Positions 8,847 through 18,838 are shown, numbered from the stretch's first letter. The stretch is DNA of 64,000 nt from Parahaliea aestuarii (GCF_008064635.1 NZ_VRYZ01000002.1:558001-622000), one strand, 5' to 3'. Program-made: numbers and translations. Notes: generated by a model not told the origin, from the sequence alone.

Positions 8847-9788
8847 ATGCACCACAATCTGGAGACCCGCCAGCTGCTGCACCTCGCAGCCCTGGCCCGC
8901 CACGGCAACTTTCACCGCGCCGCAGACAGCCTGTTTATCACCCAACCAGCACTGACCAAGAGCATCCGCAAGCTGGAAGACCAGCTGCAGGTGCTGCTGT
9001 TTGACCGCGCCCCGGATACCGTGCGGCCCACCGAGCACTGCCTGGTACTGCTGGAACATGCCGAGCGCATCTTTGATGAACTGGATCAGGCCGGCAACCG
9101 CCTGGCAGAGTTATCGAGCCGGCCGCTGAGTCGCATCCAGATCGGTTGCGGCCCGATTCTCGGGGCCTGGGGCCTGCACAAAGCGGTCGCCGAGATGCAT
9201 CGCGAACACCCGGAAGTGCGATTCAACATTGTCTTTGGCCGGGCAGCCGATCTCGCGCCAAGACTGCGGGATCGCAGCCTGCACGTACTCATCGGTGACA
9301 CAGAGCCCCTCGAGGGTGACCGGGACGTCATCATCGAGGCACTGCCCTCGGAGGAATTCTGCTTTGTCTGCCGCACCGGCCACCCTCTGCTGAAAAGCAG
9401 CGGCGCGGTCGAGCCGGACCTGCTCCATTACAAGCTGGCGTTGCCGGGCCTGGTCGGGCGCGCCGCTCCCTTCCTGGCGCAATTCATGCCGGAGGGCTGG
9501 CATCTGGAGGAGTTTATCGAGCAGGTTGTCGGTGTGCGCAGCGACAATTACCACCTGCTGCTGGACCTGATCGCCAGCACCGACTATCTGTCAGTGGGAA
9601 CCGAATCAGTTTTCCGGCGCAGCATCGAGGAGGGCAAGCTGCAATTGCTGCCGGTGAGTTTCACCCGGCCCATTCGCTCGCAACCGGGCATTGTGCGCCT
9701 TCGCGATCGGACGCTGCCCGGCGCGATTGATACCTTTTGCGCCGAGTTGCGGCGTACAGCGGCCGACCTGGTAAAGGGCGACCGCTGA
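8847..9788 (+). CDS. LysR-family transcriptional regulator
   Basis: 313 residues. The N-terminal winged helix-turn-helix is clear: LETRQLLHLAALARHGNFHR, AADSLFITQPALTKSIRKLE, then the DNA-contacting wing (VLLFDRAP). From about residue 90 follows a two-lobe effector domain (IQIGCGPILGAWGL). AGAGGA lies 8-9 bases before the ATG. It is transcribed away from the sulfatase-PQQ dehydrogenase-TonB receptor run, the usual layout for a LysR regulator of the neighbouring operon. The effector is unknown. It is convergent with dipeptidyl peptidase III, with only 4 bases between stops. Confidence 0.92.
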   Translation: MHHNLETRQLLHLAALARHGNFHRAADSLFITQPALTKSIRKLEDQLQVLLFDRAPDTVRPTEHCLVLLEHAERIFDELDQAGNRLAELSSRPLSRIQIGCGPILGAWGLHKAVAEMHREHPEVRFNIVFGRAADLAPRLRDRSLHVLIGDTEPLEGDRDVIIEALPSEEFCFVCRTGHPLLKSSGAVEPDLLHYKLALPGLVGRAAPFLAQFMPEGWHLEEFIEQVVGVRSDNYHLLLDLIASTDYLSVGTESVFRRSIEEGKLQLLPVSFTRPIRSQPGIVRLRDRTLPGAIDTFCAELRRTAADLVKGDR

Positions 9789-9792
9789 TCCG

Positions 9793-11907
9793 TCAGTCGT
9801 TGTCGGTGGGCAGGAAGGAGTAGTGCTCGGCGTAGTACAGCATCTGCTCCTCAAAGGTCTCCGGGTAACTGATGGTCACATCGACAATCTTGCCATCCTC
9901 CACTACCGGCTCCAGGTAGGGATTGACGAAGCCCTTGTAGGGCGCCACGTCCAGTTTGGCGAAACGCTCCAGCACTTCCGCGTGCAGCTCCGGATCCACC
10001 TGGGTGCCGAAGTTTTCCACCAGGTGCTGGATGGCCTCGAAGTCCCCTTCGGACTTGATGCGCTGCAATTCACGCAGTTGCTGACCGAAGATGTCCCGCA
10101 GGGCCTGGTAGTCGTTGATCACGAAGTAGGTCTTGCCATCGCGCACCCGGCGCTCAATGACACTGTCCTCTTTGCCCATGTCCATCGCCCAGCGGGCCAC
10201 CATGGCGCGGTTGCGCATGTGGGCTTCCTCGATCAGCTCACCCGGCTTGAGGCGGTACAGCTGGGTCATGATGCCGTTGCGGATATAGCCGTCGTACTCT
10301 GACTGGCCCGCTTCGAGGTTGGGCATGACGCCGAGTTCCACCAGCTTGGGATCCATCATGTAATACAGGGCCACCAGGTCCGCGCGCCCCTCCTCCAGAG
10401 TGGACGAGTACTGCTTCAGCGTTTCCTTGGGCGTGCCGACACCGGGGTTGATCTTGCCGGAGGCGTGGCCAATTACCTCGTGCATGTCGGTGTGCAGCGC
10501 ACTGGTGACCACCTTGTATTTCTCGCCGCGATCGATCTCTGCCTGGTCCCAGGCGAACTCGTGCAGGGCCTTGCTGGGCACCGCATCGTAGGCGGACACG
10601 ATATTGGACAGGTTCACCGACTTGGAGCCGTGGTTGGCGCGAATCCAGTTGGCGTTGGGCAGGTTGATACCGATGGGGGTACTGGGCGATGCGTCGCCGC
10701 TTTCAGCCACCACGGTAATCGCCTTGCCGAGGATGCCTTTCACGTTGGCGCGCTTGTGCTCGTCCATGATCGGCGAGTTGTCCTCGAACCACTGGGCCTG
10801 GGCACCGATGGCGGCGATGCGCTTGCTGGTTTCCACATCGCGGAAGGACACGACGGACTCATAGGATCCGCGATAGGCGATGGGGTCGTTGTAGACCTCG
10901 ATAAAGCCGTTCACCACATCGATGCGGGAGTCGGCGTCCTCCACCCAGGCGATGCTGTATTCGTCAAAGGTATGCAGGTCGCCCGTCTCGTAGTACTTGA
11001 CCAGCAGCTCCAGGGCCCTGCGCTGTTTGTCGTTCTCGGCCACGGCAATGGCCTTGTTCAGCCACACCACAATCTGCTCGATGGCCTCGCCGTACAGGCC
11101 GCCCACCTTCCATACCTGCTCCTGCAGCTTGCCGTCAGCTCCCTTGACCAGCCGCGAGTTGAGGCCGTGGGACACCGGCTCGTCGCCGTCGTCGGCGGAC
11201 TGGGCGGCGTAGAAGTCGCGCACTTCCTGCTCGGTCACGTCCTCGCCGTAGAAGTTCACCGCCGACGCGGCCACCTTGTCCACGTCAGCCGCGGTATTCA
11301 CCTTTTTCGGTGCAATGTTCGGGTCGAAGATGACGGGGGTGAGCTCCGCAATCAGGCCCGCCGCATCCTGGCCTTCACGCAGGGGCAATTCACCGGCCTC
11401 GGCCACGGCATTCACGTAGCTGGCGAAGTCCTCCTCGCTGAATTCGGGCTGGAACTTCAGGGTGGAGTAGTGGTGGTGAATCCCGTTGGCGAACCACACC
11501 TGCTTGGCGTAGGTCATGAACTGCCTGAACGCCTCGGTATTGCGATCGCCGGCGTAGTTGCGCACCACCGCCTCCAGGGTGCGGCGGATGCGCAGGTTGT
11601 GGCGATAATTCTGGTCCCACATGATGTCGCGGCCGGCATAGGCAGCCTGGTACAGGTAGTACAGCAGTTCCTTCTGCTTCAGGTCGAGGCTCTCAAAGCC
11701 CGGCACCTGATAGGCCAGCACCTGGATATCGGCGAAACGGTCGATGATATAGCGGAACTCCTCGGCGGGAGCCTCCGGCGCCACCGCCGGTTCGGCCTGC
11801 ACGGCGGCAGCCGGCGGTGGCGCGCTGGCAGTGGGCGCAGGAGAGTTGCTGTCGTTACAGGCCACCAACAGGGCGGCGGCAAGCGGGGCCAGAAGGAATT
11901 TATTCAT
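9793..11907 (-). CDS. Dipeptidyl peptidase III (M49), lipoprotein
   Basis: 704 residues. The M49 zinc motif HEVIGH is at about residue 475 (family form HExxGH), followed by ASGKINP and, about 55 residues later, LEEGRADLVALYYM, which provides the third zinc ligand (EExRAD). These enzymes release dipeptides from the N-terminus of oligopeptides. The N-terminus MNKFLLAPLAAALLVAC is a lipoprotein signal with Asn at +2, followed by a Pro/Ala-rich linker of about 35 residues, so the enzyme should sit in the periplasm or on the outer membrane; characterised eukaryotic DPP III is cytosolic. It is divergent from the POT peptide transporter, which would import its dipeptide products. Confidence 0.93.
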   Translation of the reverse strand: MNKFLLAPLAAALLVACNDSNSPAPTASAPPPAAAVQAEPAVAPEAPAEEFRYIIDRFADIQVLAYQVPGFESLDLKQKELLYYLYQAAYAGRDIMWDQNYRHNLRIRRTLEAVVRNYAGDRNTEAFRQFMTYAKQVWFANGIHHHYSTLKFQPEFSEEDFASYVNAVAEAGELPLREGQDAAGLIAELTPVIFDPNIAPKKVNTAADVDKVAASAVNFYGEDVTEQEVRDFYAAQSADDGDEPVSHGLNSRLVKGADGKLQEQVWKVGGLYGEAIEQIVVWLNKAIAVAENDKQRRALELLVKYYETGDLHTFDEYSIAWVEDADSRIDVVNGFIEVYNDPIAYRGSYESVVSFRDVETSKRIAAIGAQAQWFEDNSPIMDEHKRANVKGILGKAITVVAESGDASPSTPIGINLPNANWIRANHGSKSVNLSNIVSAYDAVPSKALHEFAWDQAEIDRGEKYKVVTSALHTDMHEVIGHASGKINPGVGTPKETLKQYSSTLEEGRADLVALYYMMDPKLVELGVMPNLEAGQSEYDGYIRNGIMTQLYRLKPGELIEEAHMRNRAMVARWAMDMGKEDSVIERRVRDGKTYFVINDYQALRDIFGQQLRELQRIKSEGDFEAIQHLVENFGTQVDPELHAEVLERFAKLDVAPYKGFVNPYLEPVVEDGKIVDVTISYPETFEEQMLYYAEHYSFLPTDND

Positions 11908-12141
11908 AGGATCCTGCTATTTTTCTGGTAAAGGCGCGGGGATGGAGCGCCGGAAAAAGAGTGCGGGCGCCGGTAGGCTGCCCGCCCTCTTCTGCTCAAA
12001 CTTTCGCCGATTGCGGCGAGGGCGCTATGATACCCAGTATTCCCGCGGCGCGCACGGCACCCGGCGGCACGGCAAAGTCGACAGATTCCTGCACCCCATT
12101 TGAGGACAGCGGTCACTTTTTCGTCATATAGCGATAATCCC

Positions 12142-12147
12142 TATAAT
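12142..12147 (+). promoter_or_regulatory. Candidate -10 element of the POT transporter gene
   Basis: A perfect TATAAT lies 52 bases before the transporter ATG. The -35 position holds only T-rich sequence (near 12118-12124) with poor match to TTGACA, so this promoter may need an activator. The rest of the 291-base gap back to the dipeptidyl peptidase III start shows nothing else I can name. Confidence 0.4.
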
Positions 12148-12198
12148 GACGCCACCGGCCACAAGCCAGGCCCATCACCCAATAAGGAACGTCACAGC

Positions 12199-13743
12199 AT
12201 GACAGATGCGACAAGCGCCGCGGCCACCCCCGCGTCCAATCTCTCAGACAGCGGCTTCTTTGGTCACCCCAAAGGCCTTTCCACCCTCTTCTTCACTGAA
12301 ATGTGGGAGCGGATGAGTTACTACGGCATGCGCGCCCTGCTGGTGCTGTTCATGACCGCCAGCCTGCAGCAGGAAGGCCTGGCCTTCACCGTGGCCACCG
12401 CCACCGCCATCTACGGCCTGTACACCGGCTCGGTCTACTTCCTGGGCCTGCCCGGGGGCTGGATCGCCGACCGCCTGCTGGGCGGCCAGCGCACGGTGTT
12501 CTGGGGCGGCGTCATCATCATGTGCGGCCACATCGTGCTGGCCATCCCCAACAGCAGCACCTTCTTTATCGGCCTGATTCTGGTGGCCTCGGGCACCGGC
12601 CTGTTGAAACCCAATATCAGCGCCCTGGTGGGGCAACTCTACTCCGAAGACGATGTGCGCCGCGACGGCGGCTACGCCCTCTATTACATGGGCATCAACA
12701 TCGGCTCGGTGCTGGGCTACACCATCTGTGGCTATTTCGGCGAAAACGTGGGCTGGCACTGGGGCTTCGGCGCCGCCGCCGTGGGCATGGCCATCGGCCT
12801 GATCCAGTATCGCCGCACCATCGATAATCTCGGTGGCGCCAGCCTGGAGCCCGAAGAGCCGCTGTCACCGGCGGGAGCACGCAAGGCCTGGACCGGCATC
12901 TGGGCCGTGGTAGCCCTCGTGGCAGTGGTCACCTGGTTGTCACTGAGCGGGACAATCGCCATTAACGCCGTGGCCCTGGCCCAGTACACTGCCATCGTCT
13001 TCACCCTGATTTTCTTCGCCTACTACGGCTTCATCTACTTTTTGGGCAACCTGACAGACGTGGAGAAAAGGCGCCTGTGGGCCCTGTTCCTGGTGTGTGT
13101 GGCCTCCGCCTGTTTCTGGTCCGGCTTTGAACAGGCCGGCTCTTCCCTCAACCTGTTCGGTCGCGACTACACCGACCGCCTGATCGGCTCCTTCGAGCTG
13201 CCGGCCTCATGGTTCCAGAACGTGAACCCCATGTTCATCGTGATCCTGTCCCCCTTCTTCGCCGCCCTGTGGATCAACCTGGGCAAGCGCATGGTCTCGC
13301 CCTCCTACGGCATGAAGTGCGCTGTCGGCCTGATCATCATGGCCAGCGGCTTCATCATCATGTTCTTCGCCGCCCAATATGCTGCCCAGGGCCTGAAAGT
13401 GGCGCCCTACTGGCTGATCACCACCTACTTCCTGCACACCGTTGGCGAACTGTGCCTGAGCCCGGTTGCCCTGTCGGCGGTCAGTAAACTGTCCCCGAAA
13501 CGCTTTGCCGGCCAGATGATGGGCGTGTTCGTGCTGACCTACTCTATCGGCAATATCATCTCCGGCCTGCTGGCCGGCAACTTCGACCCCAACAATGTCG
13601 AGGAACTGCCCAACCTCTACCTGCAGATCAGCCTGTTCAGCATCGGTATCGGCATCATCATTGCCCTGATCAGCCTGAAAGCGAAAAAATGGGAAGGGCT
13701 GGACACCAGGCCCGCCGTGGCGGTAGCGACCGATACCCCCTGA
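12199..13743 (+). CDS. POT/PTR2 proton-coupled di- and tripeptide transporter
   Basis: 514 residues from the ATG at 12199, with AAGGA 10 bases upstream; the longer frame starts before the predicted promoter. PTR2 signatures are clear: FFTEMWERMSYYG carries the ExxER proton-coupling motif on helix 1, followed by GGWIADRLLGGQRT, GTGLLKPNISALVG, and DGGYALYYMGINIGS. About 14 membrane helices are visible, as in bacterial POT proteins. It brings di- and tripeptides into the cytoplasm with protons. The neighbours dipeptidyl peptidase III (divergent) and M1 aminopeptidase (62 bases downstream, same strand) make a coherent peptide-use module. Confidence 0.94.
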   Translation: MTDATSAAATPASNLSDSGFFGHPKGLSTLFFTEMWERMSYYGMRALLVLFMTASLQQEGLAFTVATATAIYGLYTGSVYFLGLPGGWIADRLLGGQRTVFWGGVIIMCGHIVLAIPNSSTFFIGLILVASGTGLLKPNISALVGQLYSEDDVRRDGGYALYYMGINIGSVLGYTICGYFGENVGWHWGFGAAAVGMAIGLIQYRRTIDNLGGASLEPEEPLSPAGARKAWTGIWAVVALVAVVTWLSLSGTIAINAVALAQYTAIVFTLIFFAYYGFIYFLGNLTDVEKRRLWALFLVCVASACFWSGFEQAGSSLNLFGRDYTDRLIGSFELPASWFQNVNPMFIVILSPFFAALWINLGKRMVSPSYGMKCAVGLIIMASGFIIMFFAAQYAAQGLKVAPYWLITTYFLHTVGELCLSPVALSAVSKLSPKRFAGQMMGVFVLTYSIGNIISGLLAGNFDPNNVEELPNLYLQISLFSIGIGIIIALISLKAKKWEGLDTRPAVAVATDTP

Positions 13744-13805
13744 CTTCCCGGGCGCGGCCGATCCGGCTGCGCCCTTCCCCTGACCTCCCAGACCGAGGGA
13801 AGCAC

Positions 13806-16541
13806 ATGAAACCTTTCTACCTGATCATCCGCCTGACTGCGGCACTGTGCGCTGCCGCCCTGCTGATGGCCTGTAGCCCCGAGCAGGCGCAGCAACCGGA
13901 AGCGGCGCAAAGTCCGGCCACCAGCGCCCCCCGAACCGCCGGGGCAGACAACCCGGGCGAGCCACCCTCGGCGCGCCTGCCGCAGGACTGGGTACAACCC
14001 AGCCACTACGACCTCCATCTGAACATCGACCCCCGCGGGGAAAGTTTCAGCGGTACTGTGCAGATCGATGTCAACGTCGCGCAGCGGGACAGTTTCTGGA
14101 TGCACGGCAACGGCCTCGAGATCAGCAGTGCCAGGGCCATCCTCGCGGATGGCCGGGAACTGCCGCTGACCTGGGAGCAGGCCCTGCCCACCGGCACCGT
14201 AAAGGTGAGCGCCCCACAGGCCATCGACGGCGCGGCGACCCTGGCGTTCAGCTACAGCGCCCCTTTCAATACCAGCCTGGAGGGCCTGTACAAGGTAGAG
14301 AGCGGCGGCGAGAGCTACGCCTTCACCCAGTTCGAGGCCACCTCGGCCCGGCTGGCCTTCCCCTCCTTCGACGAACCGGTGTTCAAGGTGCCCTTCGACA
14401 TTCAGCTGACGGTACCGGCTGACTTCAGCGCCATCACCAATACGCCCGAACGGCGCGTCGTGGACAATGGCGACGGCAGCAAGACCATCACCTACGCCAC
14501 CACCAAACCCCTGCCCACCTACCTGATCGCCTTCGCGGTGGGGCCTTTTGACGTGGTCGAGTTCGACCCCATCCCCGCCACCGGCCAGCGCGAGCAGCCG
14601 CTGCCACTGCGCGGCATTACCACCAAGGGCAAGGGCGATGAAATCCGCTACGCCCTGGCGCATACAGCGCCGATCGTGGCGGCGATGGAGGACTATTTCG
14701 CCACTCCCTACCCCTACGCCAAACTCGACATCATCGCGGTGCCGGACTTCTCCGCCGGCGCCATGGAAAATGCCGGCGCCATCACCTACCGCGAGCAACT
14801 CATCCTGCTGGACGACAGCGCGCCGGTAAGCCAGAAGCGTGGCTTTTTCGTCACCCATGCCCACGAACTGGCCCACCACTGGTTCGGCAACCTGGTGACC
14901 CCGGTGTGGTGGGACGACATCTGGCTGAATGAATCCTTCGCCACCTGGAACGCCTATATCATTCTGGACAGCCTGTACCCGGATCAGCACTACCGCGAGT
15001 CCCTGCTCAACAGCAGCGCCAACGTGATGGTCAACGACAGCCTGGCCAGCGCCCGCCAGATTCGCGAGCCCATTACCCGCCACGAGGACATCGGTTCCGC
15101 CTTCAACGGCATTACCTACCAGAAGGGCGGCGGCGTATTGTCCATGTTCGAGGCCTTCCTCGGCCGCGACTCCTTCCGCGACGGCATTCGCCACTACATG
15201 CAGGCCTTCGCCTTTGGCAACACCACCGCCCACGACTTTATCGGCGCCATCGCCGAGGCCAACCCCCAGGTGGATAGCGAGGATCTCAAAGCGGCCTTTC
15301 GCAGCTTTATCGAGCAGCCCGGACTGCCGATGCTGAACGCCGCTCTGGACTGCGGCGACGGCGCGCCGCGGCTGGACATCAGCCAGCAGCGCTACCTGCC
15401 GGCCGGCTCCACCGGCTCCAGCGACCAGCGCTGGATTGTGCCGGCCTGCGTCAGCGCCCTCCAGGCCGACGGCGAGACCAGCCAGTGCTTCCTGCTCAAG
15501 GAAGCGCAGCAGCGTGTGGAACTGAACAGCGAACAGTGCCCACAAGCGGTGTTGCCGAATACCGGCGGCGCCAGCTACTACCGCTGGTCACTGCCCGGCG
15601 AGCAGTGGCAGGCACTGCTGGAGCGCTTCGACGAACTCACTACCAGCGAGCAGATTTCCGTCGCCGGCAGTCTCAGTGCGGCCCTTAACAACGGCAGCCT
15701 GTCCCTGGATCAATACCTGGACACCGTCGGACCCCTCACCCGCGCCAGTTCCTGGCGGGTGGCCATCGCGCCGCGCGCCGACCTCTACAAACTGAAGGAC
15801 CACGTACTGACCGGGGCTGACCGCGAGGGCCTTGAGGCCCGCATTCGCGACTGGTACCGCCCGGTACTGGCGGACCTTGAAGCACTGCCGGAATTGAACC
15901 CCGACCAGCAGCAGTTCCGCATGCTGCTGCTGTCGACCCTGGGCCTCGGCGCCAATGACACAGAGATTCACGCCCGCCTGGTGGCTGCTGGCGAGGCCTT
16001 TACCGGTTTCGGCGGCGATGAACAGCTGCACCCCGACGCCATCGATGCCAACATTCGCTACATCGCCCTGCTGGCTGGCGTCGAAGCCCACGGCAAGCCT
16101 TTCACGGACCTGCTGTGGCAACACTTCCAGGCCTCCGACAACGCCCTGCTGCGGGAGTACCTGCTGGGGGCCATGGCCTGGAGCACCGACCCGGAGATTG
16201 CCGCAGCAATGCGCGAGCGCATCCTCTCCCCCGACCTGCGGGACAACGAGATCTTCGACATCCTGGACAACCAGATGGCCCATGCGGAGACCCGCGACGC
16301 CCTGTTCGACTGGGTCGGCAACCACCTCGACGAACTGCTGGGGCGGGTGGACAGCTGGCGCAAGGGGCAGTTGCCCGCCTATTTCGACACTTTCTGTTCC
16401 GAGGATGATGCCCGGCAGGTGGAGGCCACCTTCGCCCCCATCATCGACGGGCTGGAGTCCGGGCCGCGCTACCTGGCCAACAGCCTGGAAACCATCCGCC
16501 TCTGCGCCGCCTTTGCCGAGTTGCACCGCCCGGCACAATAA
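13806..16541 (+). CDS. M1 family aminopeptidase, lipoprotein
   Basis: 911 residues from the ATG at 13806 (GAGGGA upstream). Signal MKPFYLIIRLTAALCAAALLMAC is a lipoprotein type, followed by an Ala/Pro/Gln-rich linker. The exopeptidase motif GAMENAG is at about residue 318 and the zinc motif HELAHHWFGN at 353, with the third ligand Glu at about 376 in NESFATW. Then come the ERAP1-like helical C-terminal repeats. It removes N-terminal residues from peptides. Cys pairs near residues 515-575 hint at disulfides in the export compartment. It follows the POT transporter closely and is probably co-transcribed with it. Confidence 0.94.
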   Translation: MKPFYLIIRLTAALCAAALLMACSPEQAQQPEAAQSPATSAPRTAGADNPGEPPSARLPQDWVQPSHYDLHLNIDPRGESFSGTVQIDVNVAQRDSFWMHGNGLEISSARAILADGRELPLTWEQALPTGTVKVSAPQAIDGAATLAFSYSAPFNTSLEGLYKVESGGESYAFTQFEATSARLAFPSFDEPVFKVPFDIQLTVPADFSAITNTPERRVVDNGDGSKTITYATTKPLPTYLIAFAVGPFDVVEFDPIPATGQREQPLPLRGITTKGKGDEIRYALAHTAPIVAAMEDYFATPYPYAKLDIIAVPDFSAGAMENAGAITYREQLILLDDSAPVSQKRGFFVTHAHELAHHWFGNLVTPVWWDDIWLNESFATWNAYIILDSLYPDQHYRESLLNSSANVMVNDSLASARQIREPITRHEDIGSAFNGITYQKGGGVLSMFEAFLGRDSFRDGIRHYMQAFAFGNTTAHDFIGAIAEANPQVDSEDLKAAFRSFIEQPGLPMLNAALDCGDGAPRLDISQQRYLPAGSTGSSDQRWIVPACVSALQADGETSQCFLLKEAQQRVELNSEQCPQAVLPNTGGASYYRWSLPGEQWQALLERFDELTTSEQISVAGSLSAALNNGSLSLDQYLDTVGPLTRASSWRVAIAPRADLYKLKDHVLTGADREGLEARIRDWYRPVLADLEALPELNPDQQQFRMLLLSTLGLGANDTEIHARLVAAGEAFTGFGGDEQLHPDAIDANIRYIALLAGVEAHGKPFTDLLWQHFQASDNALLREYLLGAMAWSTDPEIAAAMRERILSPDLRDNEIFDILDNQMAHAETRDALFDWVGNHLDELLGRVDSWRKGQLPAYFDTFCSEDDARQVEATFAPIIDGLESGPRYLANSLETIRLCAAFAELHRPAQ

Positions 16542-16591
16542 AAGTGCCGCCCACCCTGCCCGGCACGGCCTGACGCTGGCCAAGCCGGGCA
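16531..16591 (+). terminator. Twin hairpins after the M1 aminopeptidase
   Basis: A first hairpin (CGGCAC at 16531-16536 with GTGCCG at 16544-16549) overlaps the stop codon. A second is stronger: TGCCCGGC at 16557-16564 pairs with GCCGGGCA at 16584-16591, with an inner GGCC/GGCC pair. There is no T tract, so intrinsic termination is uncertain; it may only protect the 3' end. Confidence 0.35.
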
Positions 16592-16646
16592 AAAGTCCGT
16601 ACATTTTCAGCCCATAATTAACCACTTCAGGGGCTGGTGACGCGAG

Positions 16647-18731
16647 GTGCATCGATTCAACCTCACGTTCGATGGGGACATACAGACGGGTCGCGACCTG
16701 GACAAGGTGAAACGCCAGTTCGCCGAGATTCTGGGTATCGAGGACGAGTCCTATCTGGAGGACTGCTTCACCGGCACGCCGGTGGTTCTGCGCAACAACC
16801 TGGACCGCAAAACCGCAGCCGACCTCTACCACCGACTCAACCTGATCGGTGCCATCACGCAGCTGCTCAGCGACGACGCCGGTGCCGAGGCAGAGGCCGA
16901 GGACGCCGAACAGCGCAGGGCGCAGGCCCGCCTGCGCGCCAGGGCACTGGAGCGCAAACTCGCCGGGGAACAGAAAGCCCAGGCCAAAGCCCGCCTGGCC
17001 CGCGCACAGGCAACCCCGGCAACGGGGTCCACCGCCTGCCCCAATCTCTACGCCCTGATCCCCTTCCGGGTCACCACGGCATTGCGCGAGCGACCCACTC
17101 GCGCCCGCTGGCTGTCCCGCCGTTACCTGGCCGCGGCCATCGCCGCCCTCGCCCTGCTGGTCATTGCCGGCATCGCCGGCAGGATACTGCAGCCTCCGCC
17201 AGCTCCGGCAGGCGCCCTGGCCGCGGCACCTCTCGGGGGGGGCGGACTCGCACTGGTACTGGCGGATCGCCTGCTGCTGCACGACCGCGCCGGCGTCGGT
17301 GTGCAATCCCTGCCGCTTGCCGGGTTGGGGCTGGCCTCTGTCGAAGCGGTTGCCACGGGAAGCGCAAGCGAAGAACTCTTCCTGCTGGCGCAAACCGTGG
17401 CTAGCGAGGAAGCTCCTGGAAGCAACAGGGGCCTGTTTCGCTGCCATCTGCCGACACTGTCCTGTTTGCCCCACGGGCCGCAGGATACTCTGCCGGCCAG
17501 TTTTGCCCTGCACCCCTACAGCGGCATGATGCTGCAGGCCTTGCCCGGAACCTCGGTACTGCGCAAGCTCGACGCCGCCGGCAAGGTCGTGGCAGAGAGC
17601 GATCACACCTTCCGCCCTCACCCGACCCTGCTGCCCCGGGATGGCCTGCTCTACACCGACAGCACCGAGGGCCCGGCCCTCAGTATTCTGCGCTACGAGA
17701 ACGATGCCCTCGGTCGGCAACTGGACGAGATATTCCTGATGGCGCCACAGGCACTGGAGGCCGGCTACGAACAGGTGCATACCTTCGCCGCCAACAGTAG
17801 CCGCTGGTGGGTGGTGTTGCAGCATCCCGATTCGAAGGAGCGCGGCCTGTACCAGTTTGAACGTCGCTTCGGCTTTGAGCGCGAATTGCCGCTACCCCAG
17901 GGCTTCGTCGCCGAGCAAGTCATCGTCTGGGGAGAAAAACTGCTGGTGCTCGACCCCCGGCGCGCCGGGCTGCTGCGCTTCAGCGCCGAGGGGCAAGCCG
18001 AGGCACCCCTCAAGTCGGATCTGCTACAGGCCCTGATCACCGAACGCAGCAGCGCACTGCAGCGCCACGTCGCGCTCACCTCTGCCCTGCACGCCCTGCT
18101 GTGGCTGGCGTTCATCGCCTGCGCCGCCATGGCCCTGCTGCACAGGATGCGGCAACAGGCTTTCCAGCCCGACAGCCTGCGCGGCGCGGACCCTGTCGAC
18201 CATGCCGCAAGCCAGGCCAGCTGGGTCGCCAAACCGCCGCAGCGCGAGGCACAGCTGCGACGCCTGGCCCGCCTCTACCTGCCCGCAAGCTGCCTGCTGC
18301 TGGTGCTGGCGGTCTTGTTGCAGGTTGCGCCGTCGACGCTGGCAGCCCTGATACTATTCCTCGGCGGCCCCTCGCTGGCCCTCTGGCTCTATCTGCGCAG
18401 CAGCACCGGACATATCGCCGTGCTGGGTGACCGCTTGCTGCTGGTGGATCACCGCAATGTGTATCACACCGCTCGCGACGCCCGCATTTTTTACCGCGGC
18501 TGGTTCCTGGCGATAGACGACGTACTGGTTTACACCGGCCCCCGGGTCCTGCCCTCCTTTGTACCCGCTGCATTGCAACACAACATCGTGCCGCTGGTGG
18601 AGCACGGCCTGCGTATGGGGCGGTGGGACCTGCTGGCGCGCCTGGTGGAGGGGCGCCATCCACTGGCGCTGGCAGCGGGCACGGTGTTGGCGAGTACGCT
18701 CTGCGCAATTGCCGTGGTGGTGGCGCTGTGA
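16647..18731 (+). CDS. Unknown membrane protein with N-terminal cytoplasmic domain
   Basis: 694 residues from a GTG; an in-frame stop at 16638 means this is the earliest possible start. Residues 1-75 (GDIQTGRDLDKVKRQFAEIL ... GTPVVLRNNLDRKTAADLYHRL) resemble a small domain often found at the N-terminus of proteobacterial membrane proteins of unknown role. Then comes an Ala/Arg/Glu-rich coiled-coil-like stretch (90-125), a membrane helix near 155-175, a periplasmic domain of about 300 residues that may be a beta propeller, two or three helices around 475-580, and a last one at the C-terminus. I do not recognise a function. It stands alone between the aminopeptidase and DUF1428 genes. Confidence 0.75.
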   Translation: MHRFNLTFDGDIQTGRDLDKVKRQFAEILGIEDESYLEDCFTGTPVVLRNNLDRKTAADLYHRLNLIGAITQLLSDDAGAEAEAEDAEQRRAQARLRARALERKLAGEQKAQAKARLARAQATPATGSTACPNLYALIPFRVTTALRERPTRARWLSRRYLAAAIAALALLVIAGIAGRILQPPPAPAGALAAAPLGGGGLALVLADRLLLHDRAGVGVQSLPLAGLGLASVEAVATGSASEELFLLAQTVASEEAPGSNRGLFRCHLPTLSCLPHGPQDTLPASFALHPYSGMMLQALPGTSVLRKLDAAGKVVAESDHTFRPHPTLLPRDGLLYTDSTEGPALSILRYENDALGRQLDEIFLMAPQALEAGYEQVHTFAANSSRWWVVLQHPDSKERGLYQFERRFGFERELPLPQGFVAEQVIVWGEKLLVLDPRRAGLLRFSAEGQAEAPLKSDLLQALITERSSALQRHVALTSALHALLWLAFIACAAMALLHRMRQQAFQPDSLRGADPVDHAASQASWVAKPPQREAQLRRLARLYLPASCLLLVLAVLLQVAPSTLAALILFLGGPSLALWLYLRSSTGHIAVLGDRLLLVDHRNVYHTARDARIFYRGWFLAIDDVLVYTGPRVLPSFVPAALQHNIVPLVEHGLRMGRWDLLARLVEGRHPLALAAGTVLASTLCAIAVVVAL

Positions 18732-18838
18732 TGCCCCTGCGTTTTTTCTGAAATTCGTTTCCCCGCCTGTCGATCCGTCACCGCTGCGAACGACTACAGT
18801 GTAGCTAAAACCGCATCAGTCCAGAGGAGGACAGCGCA

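Noticed and set aside
15588-17825. 745-residue minus-strand open frame
   Set aside because: Antisense across two plus-strand genes (M1 aminopeptidase and the 694-residue membrane protein), crossing their boundary without any own start signals.
18732-18838. Small gene or terminator before DUF1428
   Set aside because: No frame with a ribosome site and no hairpin with T tract; only the strong AGAGGAGG of the next gene is evident.
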